Below, in pieces: positions 1 through 9,581 of a stretch of DNA of 64,000 nt. Numbering within the stretch: position 1 is the first letter of the stretch; each line of letters starts with the position of its first letter. This DNA is from Nitrospina sp. LS_NOB (lineage in GTDB: Bacteria > Nitrospinota > Nitrospinia > Nitrospinales > VA-1), in assembly GCA_001542995.1 (NCBI GenBank), contig LFLA01000003.1:295724-359723 (forward strand), read 5' to 3'. The notes under the pieces were generated by a model. That model ran no database searches and had not been told where the DNA came from. It saw only the letters and a list, made by a program, of their open reading frames with translations. A program made the position numbers and the translations under genes.

Positions 1-398
1 TTTTATCGATAATGGTCGCGAAATATTTTTCTACCGCCTGCTTCCTTTGATTTTCTGGAAGAGACTGTAGTTTGGCCAGTCCGGCAAGGTCTATCCAGAA
101 TCCACTACATTTGGAGCATTGGTTGATTTCGGTGTCCCCATCGACGCTGAAAAAATGCCGGTAGAGTAAAGTGGTTTTACAGGCGGGGCAGGTATGCTCG
201 GCACCTCGATAAATTTTTACTCCTTCCGCCCTTTCGATCATTAATAGCGATTTTCCGATACCGGATTTCAGAGCCTGAATTTTTTTGAATTGGAAACGGT
301 CGAACCACAATCCTCCACATTCCCCCCGGCAGGCTTGGGTTTTAATTCCCGCAACTACGATTTCATGTAATTTATTTTGGCAGGCAGGACATTTCATG
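1..398 (-). CDS. TFIIB-type zinc-finger protein, 3' end outside the window
   Basis: The frame opens at ATG 398 and runs off the left edge, so only about 132 residues are visible. It begins MKCPACQNKL. It contains two related zinc-ribbon units: CPAC followed by CRGECGGLWFD, and later CPAC followed by CSKCSGFWID. The C-x2-C pairs and the (G)xW(I/F)D ending are typical of the zf-TFIIB family of small bacterial zinc-ribbon proteins. Function is unknown; metal binding is inferred from the cysteines. It lies 13 bp downstream of the lpxL-like gene on the same strand and may be the last visible gene of that run. Confidence 0.7.
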
Positions 399-411
399 AT
401 CTGAAGGCAAC

Positions 412-1383
412 TCAGTAAATTGGAGTTTCTTTTTCTTCCGGGGGTCGGGTTTTCCAGCGCTGGTGACCGCACATCCAGGGTGCTGGGTTTTCCCGTATAA
501 CATTCTCTATGAACTGTTCGCAGTGGTGAGTCCAATTGCGAATATCGTTTTTCTTGTTGTCGGATTTCGTAAACTGGATTTCCGGTCCATACTCAATGCG
601 ATAGGTTCCCTTATCAGTAGGGCGGCAGAATAGTGGGAGGATAGGGGTTCCGGTGCGATAACTCAATAGTGCTAGCGACCGGGGTGTTGCCGCTTTTTTA
701 CCAAAAAAGTCAACAAAGACCCCGCCCTTGGCCGTGTTTTGATCCATCATCACAGCGACACTACCATTGTTTTTAAGTTCTCTCACGATTTTTAAAGGAG
801 ATTCATCACGATAAATGATCTTGTTCCCGGAAGCGGTACGAAATTTTTTTGTCACTCGATCCAAATAAGGGTTGTCAAGTTTTCGTACAATGGAAGAAAG
901 TGAACAGATGCCCAGATAACCGTGAAACAATCCCATTATTTCCCAGTTTCCATAATGGGCGGTTAAAAAAAATATTCCTTTATTCTTTTTCAAGCACTGG
1001 CGTAACAGGTCCAGCCCGGCTGGTTCTCCTTCAATGAGTTCTCGTACCCGTTTTTCCGTATCAGAGGTAGCCCAGAGACATTGCAAAGCCGAAACAGTCA
1101 GGTTTTGAAATGACTTTTTGATGATTTTATTTTTCTCGTCGGATGACTTTGAATCTCCGAAAACAATATCCAGGTTAATTTTTGCCGATCGTTTACGCCT
1201 TCCAGAAAAGAGAAAAGCCAGACTGCCTAAGCTTCTTCCTATTTTTACCACTGCTTGCTGGGGCAGGGGACACACCAGTAATAGCAGTAAGTTGAAAAAA
1301 GCGTATTCCAGAAAATGTCGGGTCGATTTCAAAGGACGGTTATTGCTCGGCAATGGCGTGGGCGATAGCGTAATGCCGGTCAT
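412..1383 (-). CDS. lipid A biosynthesis acyltransferase (LpxL/HtrB family)
   Basis: A protein of 323 residues in the lysophospholipid/lipid A acyltransferase family, which adds secondary acyl chains to lipid A at the inner membrane. A hydrophobic N-terminal anchor (FFNLLLLLVCPL, about residues 29-40) is followed by the catalytic H-x4-E motif in HYGNWE (about residue 142). MMDQNTAKGGVFVDFFG (about 212-228) is the second conserved block of the family. The length is close to E. coli LpxL. The start overlaps the end of acpS by 44 bp, so a later non-ATG start is possible. It indicates a lipopolysaccharide-bearing outer membrane. Confidence 0.85.
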   Translation of the reverse strand: MTGITLSPTPLPSNNRPLKSTRHFLEYAFFNLLLLLVCPLPQQAVVKIGRSLGSLAFLFSGRRKRSAKINLDIVFGDSKSSDEKNKIIKKSFQNLTVSALQCLWATSDTEKRVRELIEGEPAGLDLLRQCLKKNKGIFFLTAHYGNWEIMGLFHGYLGICSLSSIVRKLDNPYLDRVTKKFRTASGNKIIYRDESPLKIVRELKNNGSVAVMMDQNTAKGGVFVDFFGKKAATPRSLALLSYRTGTPILPLFCRPTDKGTYRIEYGPEIQFTKSDNKKNDIRNWTHHCEQFIENVIRENPAPWMCGHQRWKTRPPEEKETPIY

Positions 1384-1717
1384 GTGAAATGGAGATGTGG
1401 ATGGACTTGAGGTTTAATTTTTCGAAAAGTATTTTTCCTCGACCACCCATTTTGACGATGGGTTTTCCTGAATCCTGGTTGACGACTTCAATATCCTTGA
1501 ATCCGACATCGCGAGTGATGCCCGTTCCCAGGCTTTTGGATACTGCTTCTTTAACGGCGAATCGGGCTGCGAAATGCTTTCCAGGGTCTGCCTGGGATTG
1601 GCAGTAGTCAATTTCCCCGTCAGTGAATACTTTGTTCTCAAAGCGTGTGGAATATTTTTCCAGCGATTTTTTAATCCGATTTATTTCTATGATATCGAGG
1701 CCGGTTCCAAAAATCAT
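1340..1717 (-). CDS. acpS: holo-[acyl-carrier-protein] synthase
   Basis: A protein of 125 residues that transfers the 4'-phosphopantetheine group from CoA to acyl carrier protein. The N-terminal MIFGTGLDIIEINRI holds the conserved Asp of the magnesium site. The block FAARFAVKEAVSKSLGTGI (about residues 49-67) holds the Glu and Lys of the AcpS signature. The length matches the family. The start codon overlaps the stop of tsaC by 4 bp, so the two are probably translationally coupled. Confidence 0.93.
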   Translation of the reverse strand: MIFGTGLDIIEINRIKKSLEKYSTRFENKVFTDGEIDYCQSQADPGKHFAARFAVKEAVSKSLGTGITRDVGFKDIEVVNQDSGKPIVKMGGRGKILFEKLNLKSIHISISHDRHYAIAHAIAEQ

Positions 1718-2364
1718 CGAAGTACCTTAGGGTGAACGGACTTCGCATTACCGCGAAGGGTCATTTCTATTTTGTTGAATGGAATAGCGCCAAGCCGGAC
1801 AAGCCGGACAGGTGTTTCCACTGCATCAACAAGAGTTGAGGGTTCCCCACCCGGGCAGGGTCCCCCATCAAGAATCAAGTCGACGTGGTTTCCTAAAGAT
1901 TTCTGTACTTGCCCTGCGGTGACGGGCGGTTCTTCGCCGGAAAGGTTGGCGCTGGGGGCAGTGATGGGCTGGCCCAGGGCTGAAATCAAATTTCGTGTCA
2001 TGGAGTTTCCGGGTTGCCGGATTCCGATTCGGTCTGCTGACACATTCGCGGGGATAACGGAACGGGGTTCAAAAAGCAGGGTTAATGGGCCCGGCCAGAA
2101 TTTTTGCATCAAAGCTAAATGAGCCGGAGTGATTTCTTTTACCAATGTCTCCAGTTGTTCTCTTGAACTTACCAATAGGAGCAGCGGTTTGTTTTTATCG
2201 CGGTTCTTAATTTCATAGACTCGCTCAACGGCTTTCCGGTTGAAAGGGTCCACTCCCAGACCATAAAAAGTGTCTGTGGGAAAGGCGATCACTCCACCTT
2301 GGAGCAAAACTTTTTGCGCCTGGGCAGAAACAGCGTTTGAGTCAATCTTTAAAATTTGCGGCAT
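1714..2364 (-). CDS. tsaC: L-threonylcarbamoyladenylate synthase (Sua5/YrdC family)
   Basis: A protein of 216 residues that makes threonylcarbamoyl-AMP from threonine, bicarbonate and ATP for the t6A37 tRNA modification. The start GGVIAFPTDTFYGLGVDPFN (about residues 24-43) and KNRDKNKPLLLLV carry the conserved Thr, Tyr and Lys residues. PITAPSANLSGEEPP (about 131-145) is the family's second signature. This is the short YrdC-only form without the Sua5 domain. Its start overlaps the end of purE by 23 bp. Confidence 0.9.
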   Translation of the reverse strand: MPQILKIDSNAVSAQAQKVLLQGGVIAFPTDTFYGLGVDPFNRKAVERVYEIKNRDKNKPLLLLVSSREQLETLVKEITPAHLALMQKFWPGPLTLLFEPRSVIPANVSADRIGIRQPGNSMTRNLISALGQPITAPSANLSGEEPPVTAGQVQKSLGNHVDLILDGGPCPGGEPSTLVDAVETPVRLVRLGAIPFNKIEMTLRGNAKSVHPKVLR

Positions 2365-2860
2365 GGCTGGTTTTCAGTTTTTTGCTTTTTTGCGCAACGG
2401 CCTTGGCTTGGTCTTTTTTATATTTCGTGAGTTGTCCCGCCAGTTTGTCATTGGACAGGGCAAGGATCTGCACGGCCAAAAGGCCTGCGTTCTTGGCACC
2501 GGGTTTTCCAATGCTGACCGTGGCTACTGGAACGCCTCCCGGCATTTGTGCTGTTGATAAGAGAGAATCGAGACCGTTAAGTGGTGTGGAGTCAATAGGA
2601 ACGCCAATAACTGGAAGTTGGGTTTCTGCTGCCACCACGCCTGCTAGATGGGCCGCACCTCCTGCACCGGCGATCATCACCTGGATGCCACGGCGTTTGG
2701 CTCCTTGCACGTATTTCCGGGTTCTTTCCGGAGATCGGTGGGCCGAGGTGACCAGAACCTCATGAGCTACATTGAATTGCTCCAGCACCTTGCTGGCTTC
2801 TTCCATAATCGTAAAGTCCGAATCACTTCCCATTATAATACCGACTAAAGGTTTGCTCAA
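2342..2860 (-). CDS. purE: N5-carboxyaminoimidazole ribonucleotide mutase
   Basis: Class I PurE, which converts N5-CAIR to CAIR in purine synthesis. VGIIMGSDSDFTIM is the N-terminal phosphate-binding signature. SAHRSPERT and AGAGGAAHLAGVVAAET are the other active-site blocks. The start is taken as a TTG at 2860 because GGGAGG lies 7 bp upstream, giving 172 residues; a TTG at 2875 is also in frame. The C-terminal tail is lysine-rich and longer than the catalytic core needs. No purK is adjacent. Confidence 0.9.
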   Translation of the reverse strand: MSKPLVGIIMGSDSDFTIMEEASKVLEQFNVAHEVLVTSAHRSPERTRKYVQGAKRRGIQVMIAGAGGAAHLAGVVAAETQLPVIGVPIDSTPLNGLDSLLSTAQMPGGVPVATVSIGKPGAKNAGLLAVQILALSNDKLAGQLTKYKKDQAKAVAQKSKKLKTSHAANFKD

Positions 2861-2951
2861 AATAATGCCTCCCAACTCAGGAACAGGTTTGAAATAGTGG
2901 AGAACTTTTATAGCAATTTTTCAGAATTGGATCAAGCCTTAGGGAAAGGGA

Positions 2952-5060
2952 TCAGTCGTCATCACAGGCGGTTCGAAAACCCAGGAACGAGGTGCAATAG
3001 GTCCTTAAAAATGAAATTCGGCGCTAGATGGCAATATGCTTAAAATGAGTGATGAAACTCCCGCCCCGCGCTATTTTGTATTCCAGACTCTGAGATGATC
3101 CATCAGAAAACTTTTTGTCATGCGTGTCCTCGACCCATTCGAAAACATTACCAAAAAGGTCACTGGTTCCTCCAGAATATTCATTCTCGGGAAAATGGTC
3201 GACCGGCAGGGTGTCCAGAATTCCGGTTTCCTCAATATTACAGAATTCGACAATCCGGCCCTCATCCCAGAAAAACTCATCCGATGAAGTCTTTCCGAAG
3301 TTGCTGGCGACATATTCCCATTCTTTTTCGCTTGGCAAGCGAATGTTCTGTCCGGTTAACTCGCTTTTCCATTTGCAATAGCCCTGGGCATCATTCCAGG
3401 TGACTTGGGTGACGGGGTGATTATGCTTTGTGTACAGAGAGTCGGGTTGACCATCTGGGCAAAGCCAGAAAGCGTCTTTAACCGGCCCCAGACTGGGATT
3501 GGAAAAGGAAGAGCGGGTGCCATATTCACCGGCACCTTGCAGAGCCAGGCTTCCACTTTGATAAAGGAGGGTTTTGGTTTGTTCGGTAAATTTTTGGTTT
3601 TCTTTTTCGAATGCTTCTTCCAGTTCCTGGGTTTTTTCCTGGATTTCCTGCTCCACCTTGGGGCGGTCCTCTTCCATTTCTTTTAACAGTTTTTTCTTTC
3701 TCTTTAAAAGGTTGGCCTGAGTGCTCGCGGCGGTTTTGATCTGGTCAACCGCGAACTTTCCCGCTTCAATGCCGCTCATTTCCTTCAGGAGGCTGGCCTT
3801 TTCAACGTCGTTTTCTTTTTCCTGCTTGTTGAGAATTTTCTGTTTTTGTGTGAGTTCTTTTTCCAGCTTTTCAATTTCTGCCAGGCGTTTTTTCGTAGCT
3901 TCATCGGCTTTTCTTTGTGCCTCAAGGGCCAATCCTTGCTCGCGGATTCTCAGCCTTTCGTTTTCACGGCCCAGGCGTTCTTCATCTTCATCAAACTCTT
4001 CCAACCGTCGAATATAATATTCCGACCTTCTCTGATATTCCCGCTCCAGTTCCTCCTTCCGCTTTCCAAACTCTTCTTTTAGCCTGAGCTTGAAGGTTTT
4101 CTTTTCGCTTTCCAACGATTTTGAGAGCTTAAGCAGTTGCTGATTTTTTTTTGCCTGTTGTTGGGACTCTTTTTTGATCTGTAACTGTTTTGCTTTGGTA
4201 GATTTAAAGTCCTTCTGCTTGCGTTGGTGGAGAGCCTGTTCTCCGGCAGACATTTTTTCTATCAAATCCGTCATCTCATCGAACTTTGCCCTGAATATCT
4301 GGTCTCGTCTTGAAAAGTCTGTGTCCAACCTTGAGCGTGATGTTTCATGTTCCTCTAAAAGACGATTTCTTTCGCTCCTGAGAGTTTCCAGTTCTTCCCG
4401 GGTTTCTCCCAACTCCTTGTGAAGCCGGGCGGTTTCTTTTACGGTTTGCTCTTTGGATTGCTCATTATGTTTTTGCTCTTCGTCCCGCAGTTTTTGCAGG
4501 CGAATGCGGAAATTCGCATTTTCCTCTTCCAGGCGGACCTTGTTTTCCTCCAGCTCTTTTTCCTTTGCAGTGATCTCCCGCATTTGCTTGCTGGCCTGTT
4601 CTTCCTTTTCCTTCAGACGCTCCAGTTGTTGCTCGAATTCCAGTTTCAGTTCGTCTGGAAGATTGAAGGTAATTTCAGATTCCTTGAATTTTATTCTCTC
4701 TGGGGCGGGCGCAGGTTTGGGGTTCTCCAATATTTGGATGAATGTGTAGTCCGGTCCTACGATCAGTTCTGCCGGATTTCCCTGACGTGAAATAATGTCG
4801 AAGAGCTCACGGTTTAATTTTTCCCGAAGTGAATTCAGCCATGTCAGATCTTGTTCCTGGTTTTCTGGCGGGAAACCGGATTTCTCAAACGCCTTTAATA
4901 TTTCGAGGGGATCTATGGCGGCTCTGCCCTCGGGGGTTTGTCCTGGAGGGTAAAAAGACTGGACCGCTTGAAATAAGGCTACGGCTTCCGGATCACCGGC
5001 TTGGGAATATTGATCTGCCAGTAATTGGATATCTTTCAGGCTGAAGTTTTTCCCGGCCAT
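2952..5060 (-). pseudogene. coiled-coil protein with C-terminal FGE-like domain, interrupted by an amber codon
   Basis: The open part (3024-5060, 678 residues) has a short globular N-terminus and then a long charged coiled coil (about residues 130-480) rich in Glu, Lys, Arg and Gln. The C-terminal formylglycine-generating-enzyme-like fold contains HPVTQVTWNDAQGYCKW, RLPSEKEWEY, DLFGNVFEWVED and ARGGSF. The TAG at 3024-3026 falls inside this domain. The same frame continues for 23 codons with RRISFLRTYC... LGFRTACDDD to a TGA at 2952. LGFRTA is the expected terminal strand of FGE-like domains, as in the neighbour at 10607 (VGLRCVEA). The truncation therefore looks recent. Real readthrough or a base-call error are the alternatives. 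The FGE-like fold here is probably structural or sensory rather than a sulfatase activator. Confidence 0.7.
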
Positions 5061-5137
5061 GATGGGTCGCAGGTTGAGGTTTTTTAAGGGTTTCTATGTA
5101 ATTAAACGGTGAAAATAAGTGGAAACCTTACCTTTAT

Positions 5138-5165
5138 ATTATATCAAAGTAATACGAGGGGACAA
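5138..5165 (-). promoter_or_regulatory. candidate sigma70-type promoter for the coiled-coil/FGE gene
   Basis: On the minus strand TTGTCC (5160-5165) is followed after 16 bp by a perfect TATAAT (5138-5143). It lies about 80 bp upstream of the start of the gene at 5060. The -35 box matches only 4 of 6 positions, so this rests mainly on the -10 box and placement. Confidence 0.4.
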
Positions 5166-5175
5166 AGGACTGCCC

Positions 5176-6408
5176 TCAGGCTGTTTTTCGTCTTCCGTGC
5201 TTGATTTCCGGGATGAGCATTAAGGTCGCTAGAAGCATCATGGCGCAGGAAACCATGCCTATATATCTGGGGCCGATCAAACCCACTGCCCAGTAGCCAA
5301 TCAGCGGACCCACGGTGCCACGGATGCCGGTCAAACTGACATGCACCGACATATAGGCGCCGGTTTTTCCGGGAGGAGCGTATTTGGTGACCCATAGGTT
5401 CCAGGCGATGCTACCCCCGGCAAAGGCAACCCCTATCAAGGCTGAGCCCGCCCCGATGACCCAGGGATTGGAGGTCATGAAAAACAGCAGGACACCGGCA
5501 CCAAACGACAGGTTCAGGATCATCCTGAGAACCACGAAGTTCATTCTATCAAACAGCCTGGCCCAGAATGGAATGAGTAGCATTCTCATTGTTTCGGGAA
5601 TGACTGTAATGATCATGGCCACAAAAACAGCTGACCCCTCGATGCCCCATTGTGGCGAGGTGACATAATCCAACCGCAAAGGCAGAGTCCATAAATTGGC
5701 AAACCCCATAATGAACCAGGTCAGTAAAACGTAGCCGAACGAACGGTCCTGCCAGATGTATTTCATGTTCCCGAAAGGATTTTCATGAGGACTCTGATCC
5801 ATCGTCTTTGACGGAATTTTATAGATGGCCACAGCCTTGAAAAAGGCGCAGAACCCGAGAAAGGTGAAGATCAGCGGGTAATACTCGATATCCTTTTCAA
5901 GGATGGTAGACCCGATATATCCGGAGAGGGCGGCCACACCCACCGACAAGAGCAAAGGTTTCGAGAAGAATGCCGCGCGGCGGTCCGAAGGATAATTGTC
6001 CCCATAAATATCGGTGATGAAGGGGAGCAGGGCGCTACGGCAGATGTACGCGACGATTATAAAAACCGCGAACAGGTGTAAAGATGTGGCCCAGGCGGCA
6101 ACCAGAAGGCAGGCTCCCGTAATCATAGAGGGAAGCGCCCCCCAGGCTGACTTTTCCCAGTTGGTGGCCGAGGCGTAATGCAACAACACCATGGAAAGGA
6201 ACATACCCATAAACGGGGCGGCCGCGATCAACGCTTTGGTGGTTTCGCCAGCGTTAAAATACCGAATGGCTATGAATAGGCAGAAGGTTTGCGCTCCGGA
6301 AGAAAGCACTCCTTCAAACCCACCCCGCCATAAATCACAGCTATAAGTTTTCTGTGTGATTTCATCAGAAGTCAGAGAGGAACGGTCCTGTTTAAATTTA
6401 AAAGGCAT
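5176..6408 (-). CDS. major facilitator superfamily transporter
   Basis: A polytopic membrane protein of about 410 residues with around 12 hydrophobic segments. The loop DIYGDNYPSDRRAAFFSK between helices 4 and 5 and the duplicated six-helix layout fit the major facilitator superfamily. The substrate cannot be told from the sequence. ATG 6408 is preferred; a GTG at 6426 is also in frame and neither has a clear Shine-Dalgarno sequence. It is flanked by intergenic regions and looks monocistronic. Confidence 0.72.
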   Translation of the reverse strand: MPFKFKQDRSSLTSDEITQKTYSCDLWRGGFEGVLSSGAQTFCLFIAIRYFNAGETTKALIAAAPFMGMFLSMVLLHYASATNWEKSAWGALPSMITGACLLVAAWATSLHLFAVFIIVAYICRSALLPFITDIYGDNYPSDRRAAFFSKPLLLSVGVAALSGYIGSTILEKDIEYYPLIFTFLGFCAFFKAVAIYKIPSKTMDQSPHENPFGNMKYIWQDRSFGYVLLTWFIMGFANLWTLPLRLDYVTSPQWGIEGSAVFVAMIITVIPETMRMLLIPFWARLFDRMNFVVLRMILNLSFGAGVLLFFMTSNPWVIGAGSALIGVAFAGGSIAWNLWVTKYAPPGKTGAYMSVHVSLTGIRGTVGPLIGYWAVGLIGPRYIGMVSCAMMLLATLMLIPEIKHGRRKTA

Positions 6409-6426
6409 AATAAAAATAATGTTCAC

Positions 6427-6764
6427 CGGAAAACAAAGTCCGAGAGTCTTCGGGTGTAACGATAAAATGGATTGAATAATCGATGCTTAATTGCCATAGG
6501 CTTTTAAATTTGGTCACTAAATCAGTTATCCCTATACAAATAATATTGATTAAGGTTTGATATTCGTGCGAATGGGGTTATTATGGTTTACTTCGTAGGT
6601 TGATGAAACAATATAGTTTTTCAGATATTTTTATTTAGGATTTTGTAAAAGTTAGCATTCTAAAAAAATCCATTCAGACAGACTCAGGCTGACAGAGTCG
6701 CCAAAAAAAGGCTTTTTGCCAAAAAGTCCATTTTGTATTAAATGGTTTCCTAAAAAATATAGCA
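6427..6764. other. intergenic region without a recognisable gene
   Basis: About 340 AT-rich bases between the divergent MFS and sensor-kinase genes. The only local structure seen is a weak hairpin near 6700 (GGCTTTTTGCC with flanking A and T runs). It probably holds the promoters of both neighbours, but none could be assigned convincingly. Confidence 0.4.
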
Positions 6765-7004
6765 ATGAAAAAAATATTTTTACTGCAATTATTTTACGTG
6801 ATTATCACGATCACCCTGTTGAGTCTGTTTTGGGAGTTTGTGTTGGAAGGGCATCTTTTTGTCAAAGGGGAAGAAGGTTTCGATGAAAAAATTGAATATG
6901 TACTGACCACACTTTTTTTCGTTATCTTGGCTTTGATCTATCCCACGTATAAGGGGTTGTTAATCATCAGCAACTGGAAAGAACCCTGGTTGACCAGGGA
7001 ATGA
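6765..7004 (+). CDS. small two-helix membrane protein upstream of a sensor kinase
   Basis: A 79-residue protein with two hydrophobic segments: about residues 4-24 (FLLQLFYVIITITLLSLFW) and about 46-65 (VLTTLFFVILALIYPTYKG). The final ATGA is shared with the start of the histidine kinase, so the two are translationally coupled. No known family is recognised. An inference from position is that it helps localise, or senses for, the downstream kinase, which has no membrane segment of its own. Confidence 0.6.
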   Translation: MKKIFLLQLFYVIITITLLSLFWEFVLEGHLFVKGEEGFDEKIEYVLTTLFFVILALIYPTYKGLLIISNWKEPWLTRE

Positions 7005-8194
7005 AATTGGACCAAGGGCCAACCAGTATCGATTCTATAAAATCCGTTTTGAAGGATGAATTACAGCGAAGGAAAAAGGCGAAACAAAAAATTGTAAGCG
7101 AGCGGGAAAAGTTTTTCAACATGCTTGACCAACTGCCGATTTGTTTCCATTTGCAAGCGGATGATTACACCATTCCTTTTGCCAATAAAATGTTCAAGGA
7201 ACGGTTTGGATCTCCTGATAGAGGGAATTGCTATCAGGTAATGCATAACCAGTCAAAACCCTGTGAACCCTGCTCCACTTTCAGGATTTTTGACTCCCTC
7301 AAGACGGAATCAAATATATGGACCTCCCCGGACGGAAAGACCTGCTTGACGGTTGTAACCCCTTTCGAAGATGTGGATGGTTCTACCCTGATTATGGAAA
7401 TGGCCATTGATATCACCAGTGAGCAAAAAGCCAAAGACGATTTGAAGCAGGTTCTGGTTGAACAGGAAGAACATATCAAACAGCGTACTCTGGAGTTAGA
7501 GCTAAGTAATAATGCTCTTAAAGAGTTTTCTTCCTTTGCCGCGCATGACCTGAAAGAACCTTTGCGAAAAATCATGGTTTTTAGCAACCGCCTTCAGGAG
7601 GCCATTGATGTGGAGCCCGGTGGGGTTGCCCAGCAATATCTGGAGGGAATGGAACGATCGGCCCAGCGTATGAACAATTTGATCGAGGATTTGTTGCAAT
7701 TGTCGCAAGTCGCCTCCCAGGTAGTAAGCCTCAGGAATGTAGACCTTAATAAGGTGGTGTGTGAAGTGATTGAGGACTTGGAGCTCACTTTTCCGGATTG
7801 TAGGAATAGTATATCTGTACAAAATCTGCCCAAGGTGGAGGCTGATAAAACTCAGATGTACCAGTTGTTTAAAAACCTGTTGTCCAATGCCTTAAAATAT
7901 GCGAAAGCAGATGAGTCGGCCAGGATATCGATAGAAGTGAAAATGAACAACGACTGCCATTATCTGATCTCCATTCAGGATAATGGAATCGGCTTTGACG
8001 AAAAATATAAGGAATTTTTTTTTAAACCTTTTGAACGTCTTCATGGCCGGAGTCAATATTCAGGCACAGGGATAGGTCTCGCAATTTGCAAAAAAGTGGT
8101 GGATTTTCATAATGGAAAACTTGAAGTACAAAGCCAGCAAAATGTGGGAACCACGTTTACCGTTCAATTGCCCAAATCAAACAACGCCTCCTGA
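7001..8194 (+). CDS. cytoplasmic PAS-domain sensor histidine kinase
   Basis: A protein of 397 residues. A PAS-like domain (about 40-150) contains a cysteine-rich stretch, NCYQVMHNQSKPCEPC. A short coiled linker leads to the HisKA dimerisation domain with the phospho-acceptor in FAAHDLKEPLRKI (about residues 178-190). The catalytic ATPase domain shows the N box (LLSNALKYAK), G1 (DNGIGFD), F box (FFKPFERLHGR) and G2 (GTGIGLAICKKV). No transmembrane segment is seen. No response regulator lies next to it, so the partner is unknown. It is coupled to the small membrane protein upstream by a 4-bp overlap. Confidence 0.85.
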   Translation: MKLDQGPTSIDSIKSVLKDELQRRKKAKQKIVSEREKFFNMLDQLPICFHLQADDYTIPFANKMFKERFGSPDRGNCYQVMHNQSKPCEPCSTFRIFDSLKTESNIWTSPDGKTCLTVVTPFEDVDGSTLIMEMAIDITSEQKAKDDLKQVLVEQEEHIKQRTLELELSNNALKEFSSFAAHDLKEPLRKIMVFSNRLQEAIDVEPGGVAQQYLEGMERSAQRMNNLIEDLLQLSQVASQVVSLRNVDLNKVVCEVIEDLELTFPDCRNSISVQNLPKVEADKTQMYQLFKNLLSNALKYAKADESARISIEVKMNNDCHYLISIQDNGIGFDEKYKEFFFKPFERLHGRSQYSGTGIGLAICKKVVDFHNGKLEVQSQQNVGTTFTVQLPKSNNAS

Positions 8195-8307
8195 TTTCAG
8201 AGTACCCCTCTTCCTTATTAAACAGGGCACTTCCCATTTTTCTCGTACTTGAACATCATGAAAGGTAGAATGTCTGTACGTAAATTTTGTCTTTATTAGG
8301 GTATCTT

Positions 8308-9576
8308 ATGATCTTTGGTAACTCTAAAGTGCCGAGTGCTGAATTGGTGGTGATTGGAGATGAAGTGGTCAGCGGCTTGATCCTTGATCGCAACTCACAA
8401 TATTTGGGAGAGAAGATCCACGAACTGGGAATAGAAGTTTCCCGCATAACTACTGTGGGGGATTCAGCTTCTGCTATTGAGGATTGCGTAAAACTTGCTC
8501 TGAAACGCTCGGACTGGGTTGTGCTGACCGGGGGCTTGGGAGCCACGCATGACGATATTACCAAATCCGTTTTACTTAAAGTGTTCGAGTGCGGTTTAAA
8601 AAAAGATTCTAAGGTGATCAGCATGCTAGAGGAGATGTTCCGGGTCCGCGACCGGGAGGTTCCTGAAATGGTGAGAAGCCAGTGTGAGGTGCCTGAGAAA
8701 GCGGAAATCCTCTACAACGAAAAAGGAACCGCTCCCGGATTTAAAATGCGGCAGGGAAAAACTGTTTTGTTTTCTTTGCCGGGTGTTCCTCTGGAGATGC
8801 AATTTTTGTTTGAGAAATATGTTGCCCCGGAAATGGCTACGCAAAAAAATAAAACTTTCCTGCACCGGTTGATTAGAACCACAGGAATTTCCGAAGCAGA
8901 CTTGTGGGCCAAGGTGGGACCGTTAGAAAGCTTACAGGAAAAAGCGGCGATAGCTTCTTTGCCTTCGCATCTGGGCGTTCGGATTCGCATTTCTGTGTTG
9001 GCAGATTCTAAAGGAGAAGGGGAGTCCCGCCTCGATGAAGTGGAAAGTGTCTTGACCCAGCGTTTATCCCGTTATATTTATGGGAGGGATGAAGAGGGGC
9101 TTGAGGAGAAAGTGGGCGCCTTGTTGAAGGAAAGATCATTGACTCTAGCTACGGCCGAGTCCTGCACCGGGGGTTTGATCGGGCATCGCCTGACACAGGT
9201 CTCCGGCAGTTCAGATTATTATAAGGAAGGTTTTATCGTCTACAGCAATGAAGCTAAAGTGGATCGTCTGGGAGTAAAGTTAAAGTTGATTGAAGAGTTT
9301 GGTGCTGTGAGTGAGCCGGTAGCCCGGGCTATGGCCGAAGGGGTTTGCCGGGTGACCGGAGCCGACATAGGGGTTTCTGTAACCGGAATTGCCGGACCCT
9401 CCGGAGGCAGTGATCTCAAACCTGTGGGCTTGACCTATATTGCAGTGCATGACCGGTCTGGAACGGTTTGTGAAAAATTTATTTTCACGCATGACCGGAT
9501 TAAAAATAAAGAACGATCAGCGCAGGCCGCTTTGGATCTGGTGCGTTTGAAAATTCAAGAAGAGTCGAGAGCTTAA
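8308..9576 (+). CDS. cinA: CinA family nicotinamide-nucleotide amidohydrolase
   Basis: A 422-residue protein with the two CinA domains. The N-terminal MoCF-like domain shows ELVVIGDEVVSGLILDRN and TGGLGATHDD. The C-terminal NMN deamidase (PncC) domain shows TLATAESCTGGLIGHRLTQVSG, FIVYSNEAK and SVTGIAGPSGG. It deamidates NMN in pyridine-nucleotide recycling, and the N-terminal domain may hydrolyse ADP-ribose. ATG 8308 is chosen over an in-frame TTG at 8287 because AGGG lies 7 bp upstream and the protein then starts as usual for the family. Confidence 0.9.
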   Translation: MIFGNSKVPSAELVVIGDEVVSGLILDRNSQYLGEKIHELGIEVSRITTVGDSASAIEDCVKLALKRSDWVVLTGGLGATHDDITKSVLLKVFECGLKKDSKVISMLEEMFRVRDREVPEMVRSQCEVPEKAEILYNEKGTAPGFKMRQGKTVLFSLPGVPLEMQFLFEKYVAPEMATQKNKTFLHRLIRTTGISEADLWAKVGPLESLQEKAAIASLPSHLGVRIRISVLADSKGEGESRLDEVESVLTQRLSRYIYGRDEEGLEEKVGALLKERSLTLATAESCTGGLIGHRLTQVSGSSDYYKEGFIVYSNEAKVDRLGVKLKLIEEFGAVSEPVARAMAEGVCRVTGADIGVSVTGIAGPSGGSDLKPVGLTYIAVHDRSGTVCEKFIFTHDRIKNKERSAQAALDLVRLKIQEESRA

Positions 9577-9581
9577 AAAAA

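Noticed and set aside
3024..3026. TAG as a pyrrolysine codon
   Set aside because: Nothing in the window suggests pylTSBCD genes, and the position in an FGE-like fold has no known need for it. A nonsense mutation is simpler.
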